From Cycloclasticus sp. (GTDB lineage: Bacteria; Pseudomonadota; Gammaproteobacteria; Methylococcales; Cycloclasticaceae): a stretch of 5,400 bases of DNA. The number at the start of each line of letters is the position of its first letter. The first letter of the stretch is position 1. Positions 1 through 5,400 of the stretch are shown in pieces. The DNA is taken from assembly GCA_019090295.1 (NCBI GenBank), contig JAHRWG010000134.1, forward strand, positions 1 through 5,400, given 5' to 3'. The notes below the pieces were generated by a model, which did not search any database, was not told the origin of the DNA, and saw nothing but the letters and a program-made list of their open reading frames with translations. A program made the translations under genes and the position numbers.

Positions 1-498
1 GTGCTTTTTAAAGTACTCAGTTGCTGCGTTGCTCGGGCCATTAATGATGCCTATAGCATCGTCAACGCTCATTGCTTGGATGCTATCTGAAAAAATAGTA
101 GCGGCGGCAGGGACGGCTTTTTCAGCCGCTTGGTTAAGGGTTGCTTGGAAGGCGGTTACTAAGTCTTCTTGGCCAAGCATTTTTAAGGTAGATGCAAGCG
201 GTAGTAATGAGGTAGGAATAGGCACCCTAACATCGGCTTGATTGAGAAAACCACCCTGGGCACTTAGGTTTTTAACGGCGGCTTGAGAGCCTTTCTCAAG
301 CGCTTGCTTTAAACCTAAAACGATCTCATCGTTAGATAAGCCAGCTGGGACTTCAGATAAGCCAGCAGGGATTTCGTTTTGTGTTGAGCCGGTTATTGCT
401 TCTAAGTTGATGTTTTTAAGCTCATCAAAAAAACCAGCTTGCACGTAAGAGGTAGCCATTAATATAAAGATGAAAAATAGTTTTTTGAAAGCGCTCAT
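1..498 (-). CDS. DUF4197 family exported protein, 3' end beyond the window
   Basis: The minus-strand frame opens at ATG 498-496 and stays open to base 1, giving 166 residues; the C-terminus lies outside the window. Residues 1-21 look like a cleavable signal peptide: a charged start (MSAFKK), a hydrophobic core (LFFIFILMA) and a likely cleavage after VQA before GFFDEL, so the mature protein is probably periplasmic. The rest matches the DUF4197 pattern as I recall it: a GLKQALEKGSQAAV stretch, GGFLN, VPIPTSL, NQAAEKAVPAAATIF, an MSVDDAIGI stretch and AATEYFK near the edge. The family is usually a little over 200 residues, so roughly a quarter is missing. Biochemical function is unknown. An imperfect tandem repeat at 334-375 duplicates seven residues early in the mature protein. 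The gene has its own promoter in the gap after hda, though read-through from hda is possible. Family assignment is confident; location is inferred. Confidence 0.88.
   Translation of the reverse strand, partial: MSAFKKLFFIFILMATSYVQAGFFDELKNINLEAITGSTQNEIPAGLSEVPAGLSNDEIVLGLKQALEKGSQAAVKNLSAQGGFLNQADVRVPIPTSLLPLASTLKMLGQEDLVTAFQATLNQAAEKAVPAAATIFSDSIQAMSVDDAIGIINGPSNAATEYFKKH
334..375. repeat. Imperfect tandem duplication of 21 bases inside the DUF4197 gene
   Basis: Bases 334-354 and 355-375 are two adjacent 21-base units that differ at two positions (13th and 18th bases of the unit). In the minus-strand reading frame the unit is seven codons, producing consecutive PAGLSE-V and PAGLSN-D segments, so the duplication keeps the frame. 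It lies between the N-terminal signal region and the conserved GLKQAL stretch. Confidence 0.85.
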
Positions 499-536
499 AA
501 TAAACCAACCATATTTGATTTTATTGGACGTAAGTG

Positions 537-565
537 ATTGTATTTTGCTTTTTGATACTAATCAA
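537..565 (-). promoter_or_regulatory. Sigma70-type promoter for the DUF4197 gene
   Basis: Read on the minus strand, TTGATT (565-560) is a -35 element and TACAAT (542-537) a -10 element, separated by exactly 17 bases. Each is close to consensus (four of six and five of six matches). Transcription would start near 530, leaving a leader of about 32 bases before ATG 498. The ribosome site is weak (a GGTTGG stretch upstream of the ATG). The -35 overlaps a dyad, TTGAT-N4-ATCAA at 552-565, which might be a protein-binding site. The whole element is in the gap between the hda stop and the next start. Sequence-based prediction only. Confidence 0.6.
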
Positions 566-577
566 GTGTACTCGGGC

Positions 578-1269
578 TTATGTTATGGGGGTATCTCTAA
601 TAACCCTTTTTATAAAGGGGATGCTTATTTTTCGCTGTTCAACAAGGTTGGCTTGGCCGAGTGTGTCTAACAATCTTAGTAAGCTGGGTAGGTCTCTTGG
701 GAAGTGGGTCAGGAGGTACTTTGCACAGTCTGTGTTTAAATCTAAACCTTGCTGTTTAGCATGTAATTGAATCGCTTTTAACGTGCTTTCATCGGTTAAA
801 GGAACCAACTTTAGTGACAAGCCACTAGCGAGGCGACTTTTTAAGTCGTTTAGCTTTGCACTAGAGTGTTGAGGGGAAATAGGGGCGCTGACAACCAAAC
901 GTCCTTTTGCCTGGCGGAGTTGGTTGAAGAGGTTAAATAGTCCTTCTTCCCAGTTCGTTTGGCCTAATACAAGCTCAATATCATCAATACAGACGAGGTC
1001 AATGTTTTCCATGCCATGAAGAATTTCTGGGGAAAATCGCTGTAACTCTTGCAGTGGAAGATAGGCGGCTGTTTTTCCTTGTTCGGTTTGAAATTGGCAG
1101 CTGGCTTGTAATAGTTTTGTTTTACCAGACCCCTTCTCCCCCCATAAAAAGATAAAGGGTTCGGTGTTAGCCTTTAGTGAGTCAACAAGGAGTAAGTTTT
1201 CATCAGCAATAAAACTGTTAAAATTAAAGTCCTCTAGTGGCTTTAAGGGTAAAGGTATTTGTTGCAGCA

Positions 1270-1270
<1 letters not shown>
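578..1270 (-). CDS. hda: DnaA regulatory inactivator Hda
   Basis: A 230-residue cytoplasmic AAA+ protein, close to the E. coli Hda length of about 233. Hda docks on the DNA-loaded sliding clamp and stimulates hydrolysis of DnaA-bound ATP, stopping re-initiation of replication (RIDA). The N-terminus carries the clamp-binding motif QIPLPL at residues 4-9, equivalent to QLSLPL in E. coli. Walker A is GEKGSGKT at 44-51 and Walker B is LVCIDDIE at 92-99. R146 in the LKSRLASG segment matches the family's arginine finger, and FPRDLPSLLRLLD towards the C-terminus matches the sensor 2 helix. The protein has no DNA-binding domain IV, which separates it from DnaA itself. ATG 1270-1268 is the start: the clamp motif requires it, AAGAAG lies 5 bases upstream, and its A is shared with the TAA of the preceding gene (TAATG). 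It is the last gene of the four-gene unit. Confidence 0.96.
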
Positions 1271-2219
<949 letters not shown>

Positions 2220-2567
2220 TTATAAAATGTCCAATACGCTTTCTGGGGGGCGGCCTATAGCCGCTTTATCGTTAGCCAAAACAATGGGGCGCTCGATTAG
2301 AATGGGGTGTTCCAGCATGGCTGCCAGCAAGTGCTCATCACTAAGTGTTGGGTCAGATAGGGACAGCTCCTTGTAGATCGCTTCGCCTTTACGCATGACC
2401 TCACGAGGAGACTTGCCAAGCTGTTGGATGATAGTGGCTAACTCGGATTGGCTGGGCGGTTGCTTCAGATACTCAATGACGTCAAACTGAGCGCCATGCT
2501 CCTCAAGTAACTTTAACGTTTGACGTGACTTGCTACAGCGAGGGTTGTGGTAAATTTTAATGCTCAA
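2220..2567 (-). CDS. arsC: ArsC-family arsenate reductase-like protein (glutaredoxin type), TTG start
   Basis: From TTG 2567-2565 this encodes 115 residues beginning MSIKIYHNPRCSKSR, the usual length of single-domain ArsC proteins. The catalytic cysteine is C11 in NPRCSKS. Arginines R59, R93 and R106 correspond to the R60, R94 and R107 that bind oxyanion in plasmid R773 ArsC, and ERPIV and GRPPE are intact, so real arsenate reduction with glutathione and glutaredoxin is plausible. The frame is open further, to a TTG at 2663, but that adds 32 residues without family likeness. The start at 2567 has GAGGAA six bases upstream, and the -10 box at 2598-2603 would put the longer start outside the transcript. 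No arsR or arsenite pump gene is in the window, so a dedicated arsenic operon is not shown. It is first in the unit with wrbA, DUF2069 and hda. Confidence 0.9.
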   Translation of the reverse strand: MSIKIYHNPRCSKSRQTLKLLEEHGAQFDVIEYLKQPPSQSELATIIQQLGKSPREVMRKGEAIYKELSLSDPTLSDEHLLAAMLEHPILIERPIVLANDKAAIGRPPESVLDIL

Positions 2568-2573
2568 AGGCAC

Positions 2574-2579
2574 TTCCTC
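2574..2579 (-). promoter_or_regulatory. Ribosome binding site deciding the TTG start of the ArsC-family gene
   Basis: The minus strand reads GAGGAA here, six bases before TTG 2567-2565. A GTG also occurs immediately after GAGGAA (2573-2571), but it is too close to be served by it. This is the best Shine-Dalgarno match near the gene and fixes the short, family-like N-terminus. Confidence 0.75.
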
Positions 2580-2597
2580 AGAATTGAACGAAAGGCA

Positions 2598-2603
2598 ATT
2601 ATA
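2598..2603 (-). promoter_or_regulatory. Predicted -10 box for the arsC-wrbA-DUF2069-hda unit
   Basis: The minus strand reads a perfect TATAAT at 2603-2598. Transcription would begin near 2591, giving a leader of about 24 bases to the TTG at 2567. No convincing -35 box lies at 16-18 bases upstream (ACACCT or similar), so the promoter may be weak or activator-dependent, or the match may be chance in an A+T-rich spacer. Confidence 0.5.
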
Positions 2604-2649
2604 AATTAACTGCCTGTTTAAGGTGTGTTTTTCTGCTTTAGCTTGCTCG

Positions 2650-2658
2650 TGATATGAT
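2650..2658 (+). promoter_or_regulatory. Extended -10 promoter for hldE
   Basis: The sequence TGATATGAT is a TGn extension followed by TATGAT, one mismatch from TATAAT. The start would be near 2665, with a leader of about 24 bases. There is no good -35 at 17 bases (2630-2635), which extended -10 promoters can do without. A second candidate, TACAAT at 2664-2669, has no well-placed -35 and is less likely. The promoter faces away from the one at 2598-2603, with about 45 bases between the -10 boxes. Confidence 0.5.
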
Positions 2659-2688
2659 GCCAATACAATTGTGAATAAGAAGTAGACG

Positions 2689-4116
2689 ATGAAATTACCA
2701 GAATTTGACCAAGCATCCGTTTTAGTGGTGGGTGACTTGATGCTAGATAGAAATTGGCAAGGCAGGACATCGCGAATATCCCCCGAGGCACCTGTACCAG
2801 TTGTGCATGTGGACGGTGTTGAAGACCGTGCCGGTGGGGCTGGAAATGTCGCATTAAATATTGCTGCACTGGGCTCAAGAGTGACCGTGATGGGCTACGT
2901 TGGTAAGGATGATGCAGCTACTTCTTTGCAAGGTTTGTTAGAGGAGGTCGGGGTTAGTTGCCAATTTGAGCCGTTAGATGACCAACCGACCATTACTAAA
3001 CTACGTGTTTTAAGTCGGCACCAGCAGTTAATTCGATTAGATTTTGAAAAGGGCTTCCATGATTTACCGGTTGAGGCGATGCTGGCGAGTTTTAAGTTGG
3101 CTTTGGCAAATCATGATGTTGTTATTCTATCAGACTACGATAAAGGCACACTGGCCTCAGTTCAGCAGTTTATTCTGGCGGCAAAAGCAGCGAATAAAAA
3201 AGTATTAATCGATCCTAAAGGAACAGATTTTAAACGCTACCAAGGCGCCACGTTGATGACCCCAAACTGGAGCGAGTTTGAAGCGGTGGTAGGGCCTTGT
3301 AAAAATGATGAAGAGCTGGTCTCCAAAGGCATGGGCTTGTTGATGGACTTGCAATTAGATGCGTTGCTGGTCACACGTGGTGAAAAAGGCATGAGTTTAT
3401 TGCAGCCCGGACATGCACCCATTCATTTACCAACGCAAGCAAGGGAAGTGTTTGATGTTACCGGTGCTGGCGACACGGTTATTTCAACCTTGGCCGCTAG
3501 TTTAGCCGCGGGCGCAAGTTTCTCAGACGCGACTGTTTTGGCTAATCAAGCGGCTGGTTTAGTTGTTGCAAAATTAGGAACGGCAACTGCAACACAGCAA
3601 GAGTTGAAAGCGACCTTGCACACGCTAGATGATATGCCGCGCGGGTTTGTTAGCGCCGCGAAGTTGGACGCTGCGATTACCACGGCACGAATTAACGGTG
3701 AAAAAATTGTCTTAACCAATGGCTGTTTTGATATTTTGCACCCTGGACATGTGCGTTACTTGCAACAGGCAAAAGCACTTGGTGATCGCTTGGTTATTTT
3801 GGTTAATGATGATGCATCAGTAGGGCGCTTGAAAGGTCCAGAACGGCCAATCAATTCACTAGAAACGCGCGCAGAAATGTTATCGGCCCTAGCGTGCGTG
3901 GATTGGGTGTGTGCCTTTAGTGAAGACTCGCCTCGCGAACATATCTGCAGAATTTTGCCAGATATTTTAGTCAAAGGTGGTGACTATCAGCGCATTGAGG
4001 ATATTGAAGGGCATGACTGTGTTGCGCAAGCAGGTGGGCAGAGTTTTGTACTCGACTATGTGGATGGTTGTTCAACCACTAATTTAATTAAAAACATACG
4101 TGATTCAAAACGTTAA
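2689..4116 (+). CDS. hldE: Bifunctional heptose-7-phosphate kinase / heptose-1-phosphate adenylyltransferase HldE
   Basis: A 475-residue cytoplasmic enzyme, against about 477 in E. coli, carrying out two steps towards ADP-heptose for the lipopolysaccharide inner core. The N-terminal PfkB/ribokinase domain (about 1-315) phosphorylates D-glycero-D-manno-heptose 7-phosphate at C1. It shows VVGDLMLDR (13-21), RISPEAPVPVV (29-39), the GGAGN signature (49-53) and the anion-hole motif DVTGAGD (256-262), whose D262 is the expected catalytic base. The C-terminal nucleotidyltransferase domain (from about 343) adds AMP; it has KIVLTNGCFDILHPGH with HPGH at 351-354, then KGGDY and a STTNLI tail. The phosphate at C7 is removed between these steps by GmhB, not present here. 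ATG 2689 has AAGAAG six bases upstream. The gene heads hldE-hldD-waaA. Both domains look intact and fused as usual in gammaproteobacteria. Confidence 0.97.
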   Translation: MKLPEFDQASVLVVGDLMLDRNWQGRTSRISPEAPVPVVHVDGVEDRAGGAGNVALNIAALGSRVTVMGYVGKDDAATSLQGLLEEVGVSCQFEPLDDQPTITKLRVLSRHQQLIRLDFEKGFHDLPVEAMLASFKLALANHDVVILSDYDKGTLASVQQFILAAKAANKKVLIDPKGTDFKRYQGATLMTPNWSEFEAVVGPCKNDEELVSKGMGLLMDLQLDALLVTRGEKGMSLLQPGHAPIHLPTQAREVFDVTGAGDTVISTLAASLAAGASFSDATVLANQAAGLVVAKLGTATATQQELKATLHTLDDMPRGFVSAAKLDAAITTARINGEKIVLTNGCFDILHPGHVRYLQQAKALGDRLVILVNDDASVGRLKGPERPINSLETRAEMLSALACVDWVCAFSEDSPREHICRILPDILVKGGDYQRIEDIEGHDCVAQAGGQSFVLDYVDGCSTTNLIKNIRDSKR

Positions 4117-4128
4117 AGGTAACGAACT

Positions 4129-5070
4129 ATGATAATAGTAACAGGTGGCGCAGGGTTTATTGGTAGCAATATCGTGATGGGTCTGAACGCAAAAGGCATT
4201 AACGATATTTTAGTGGTCGATGATTTAAGTGATGGCACCAAGTTTAAAAATTTAGTCAATGCTCGTATTGCAGACTACATGGATAAAGACGTTTTTATTG
4301 AAAAAGTAATAGCGGGTGATTTTGACAATCAGCCGATTGAAGGTATCTTCCATGAAGGGGCTTGCTCATCAACGACCGAGTGGGACGGTAAGTTTATGAT
4401 GCAGAATAACTATGAGTACTCGAAATCCTTATTGCATTTTAGTGAAGCTCAGAATATTCCCTTTATATACGCTTCCAGTGCTTCTGTTTATGGTGGTGGG
4501 AAACTATTCAAAGAAGACCTGGCTAATGAAGCACCATTGAATGTTTATGGTTACTCTAAATTTCTTTTCGATCAATACGTGCGCTCTAAAATATTCACTA
4601 ATCAAGTCGTGGGCTTGCGCTATTTTAATGTATACGGCCCAAGGGAGCAGCATAAAGGCAGCATGGCAAGTGTGGCATTTCATTTAAACAACCAACTGCT
4701 TGAGAAAGGCAGTATTAAGCTTTTTGCAGGTTGCGATGGTTATGGCGATGGAGAGCAAGTGCGTGATTTTGTCTATGTTGATGATGTGGTTGCCGTTAAT
4801 TTATGGTTTTTAGATAACCCAACTGCCTCAGGTATATTTAACTTGGGGACAGGGCAAAGCCAACCGTTTAATGATGTTGCTAAGGCAGTGCTTGCTTATC
4901 ACCAAACGGGAGATTTAAGTTATATTCCTTTTCCAGACCATTTAGTGGGGCACTACCAAAGTTTTACAGAAGCTGACCTAGGTGCGCTTCGAGACGTGGG
5001 CTGCCAGCATACCTTTAAGTCGGTTAGTGAAGGTGTAAGCCAATATATGGAGTGGTTGAACGCGACATAA
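4129..5070 (+). CDS. hldD: ADP-L-glycero-D-manno-heptose-6-epimerase HldD
   Basis: A 313-residue short-chain dehydrogenase of the extended type, near the E. coli length of about 310. It inverts C6 of ADP-D-glycero-D-manno-heptose, completing the donor used by heptosyltransferases; it acts in the cytoplasm with bound NADP. The Rossmann motif GGAGFIG is at residues 6-12. S116 in ASSASVYGG and the YGYSK motif (Y140, K144) are the usual catalytic serine, tyrosine and lysine. K176 in [13 protein letters not shown] corresponds to the second acid/base lysine near 178 of the E. coli enzyme. [12 protein letters not shown] and [12 protein letters not shown] are also family hallmarks. The start lies 12 bases after hldE with AAAGG at 4115-4119 as ribosome site, overlapping the hldE stop. 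Its TAA shares a base with the following ATG (TAATG). Assignment is firm. Confidence 0.97.
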   Translation: MIIVTGGAGFIGSNIVMGLNAKGINDILVVDDLSDGTKFKNLVNARIADYMDKDVFIEKVIAGDFDNQPIEGIFHEGACSSTTEWDGKFMMQNNYEYSKSLLHFSEAQNIPFIYASSASVYGGGKLFKEDLANEAPLNVYGYSKFLFDQYVRSKIFTNQVVGLRYFNVYGPREQHKGSMASVAFHLNNQLLEKGSIKLFAGCDGYGDGEQVRDFVYVDDVVAVNLWFLDNPTASGIFNLGTGQSQPFNDVAKAVLAYHQTGDLSYIPFPDHLVGHYQSFTEADLGALRDVGCQHTFKSVSEGVSQYMEWLNAT

Positions 5071-5399
5071 TGATGCGTCATTTGTATTCGGGGTTGATGT
5101 ATCTTTTAACGCCCCTCTTGCTGCTTCGTTTATTAATGCGAGGACGAAAAGCACCTGCGTACTTAACTCGCTGGGGTGAGCGTTTCGGTTTTTATGGCAA
5201 ACAGCCCCAAGCTGTTATTTGGTTTCATACAGTATCTGTTGGTGAGGCAGAAGCAGCTTTTCCGCTCATAAACGATGTGGCGTCTAGGTTCCCTAATGTA
5301 GATATTTTGGTGACCACAACAACCCCAACAGGCTCGGCACGGGTTAAAGCTTTTTTAGGGCAACGAGTGTCGCATGGCTCCTGGTGTATCGTAGGGTAA
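5070..5399 (+). CDS. waaA: Kdo transferase WaaA, N-terminal part, prematurely stopped at the window edge
   Basis: WaaA adds Kdo from CMP-Kdo to lipid IVA at the inner membrane. ATG 5070-5072 shares its A with the hldD stop (an ATG at 5073 follows directly), and a GTG at 5052 would add six residues inside hldD without benefit. The protein begins with a membrane anchor (about 5-23, YSGLMYLLTPLLLLRLL), then RGRKAPAYLTRWGERFGFY (24-42), FHTVSVGE (52-59) with E59 as the catalytic glutamate, and LVTTTTPTGSARV (80-92), all typical. After H102 (5373-5375) the next segment should resemble YLPYD, but the frame reads GSWCIVG and stops at 5397-5399, leaving 109 residues of about 420. The frame two bases on (TGG CTC CTG GTG TAT from 5375) stays open to the edge. 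Identity is firm; whether it is a pseudogene, sequence error or assembly junction is not decided. Confidence 0.85.
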   Translation: MMRHLYSGLMYLLTPLLLLRLLMRGRKAPAYLTRWGERFGFYGKQPQAVIWFHTVSVGEAEAAFPLINDVASRFPNVDILVTTTTPTGSARVKAFLGQRVSHGSWCIVG

Positions 5400-5400
5400 A

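Noticed and set aside
604..619. Six-base stem CCCTTT/AAAGGG with a four-base loop near the 3' end of hda, considered as a terminator.
   Set aside because: It lies wholly inside hda codons ahead of the stop, is short, has an A+T-rich half stem and has no T-run after it on the minus strand.
29..770. Three short plus-strand open frames (29-241, 470-670, 534-770).
   Set aside because: They lie opposite or across the DUF4197 and hda genes, resemble no family, and lack credible ribosome sites; the minus-strand frames have clear homology.
2220..2567. An arsenic resistance operon.
   Set aside because: The catalytic residues fit ArsC, but no arsR, arsB or acr3 gene is present and the neighbours are wrbA, DUF2069 and hda, so the context does not support a dedicated arsenic cluster.
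2618..2878. An 86-residue minus-strand frame across the divergent spacer and the 5' end of hldE.
   Set aside because: It overlaps the well-supported start of hldE, covers both predicted promoters and shows no recognisable domain.
3237..3974. Minus-strand frames at 3237-3422 and 3756-3974.
   Set aside because: Antisense shadows of the hldE kinase and nucleotidyltransferase domains, with no family likeness.
5052..5069. GTG start at 5052 for waaA.
   Set aside because: It adds MVERDI inside hldD with no ribosome site or family support; the ATG at 5070 overlapping the hldD stop fits the TAATG coupling seen elsewhere in the window.

Overview
The window reads as an ordinary, densely packed chromosomal segment from a gammaproteobacterium of moderate G+C. 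The evidence is the gene content: Hda, the DnaA inactivator of gammaproteobacteria, beside a DUF2069 gene, wrbA and an ArsC-family gene (an order I recall from pseudomonads), and the ADP-heptose and Kdo genes of a Gram-negative lipopolysaccharide maker. I see no insertion sequence, CRISPR array, tRNA or rRNA, phage gene or sign of recent transfer. I cannot place the organism below class level.

Left half, minus strand (about 1-2567). Reading leftwards from a promoter near 2600 there is a tight four-gene unit: an ArsC-family thioredoxin-fold reductase (start reassigned to a TTG at 2567), a WrbA-type flavodoxin-like quinone reductase, a DUF2069 four-helix membrane protein, and hda. The junctions are TAAATG (abutting), ATGA (4-base overlap) and TAATG (1-base overlap), so translation is probably coupled throughout. 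Beyond hda, in a 79-base gap, a good sigma70-type promoter (TTGATT, 17 bases, TACAAT) drives a separate exported DUF4197 protein that runs off the left edge.

Right half, plus strand (2689-5400). From an extended -10 promoter at 2650-2658 runs hldE, then hldD after a 12-base gap, then waaA overlapping hldD by one base. HldE phosphorylates and adenylylates the heptose precursor, HldD epimerises it to ADP-L-glycero-D-manno-heptose, and WaaA attaches Kdo to lipid A, the acceptor on which heptose is later added. These are neighbouring steps of lipopolysaccharide inner-core assembly.

The divergent spacer 2568-2688 carries the promoters of both units. The one real anomaly is at the right edge: waaA follows its family well to residue 102, then loses the expected conserved segment and hits a stop at 5397-5399, about a quarter of normal length. 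With only about 25 bases left, a real mutation cannot be told from a sequence or assembly error. I found no convincing new biological system; the findings are modest.
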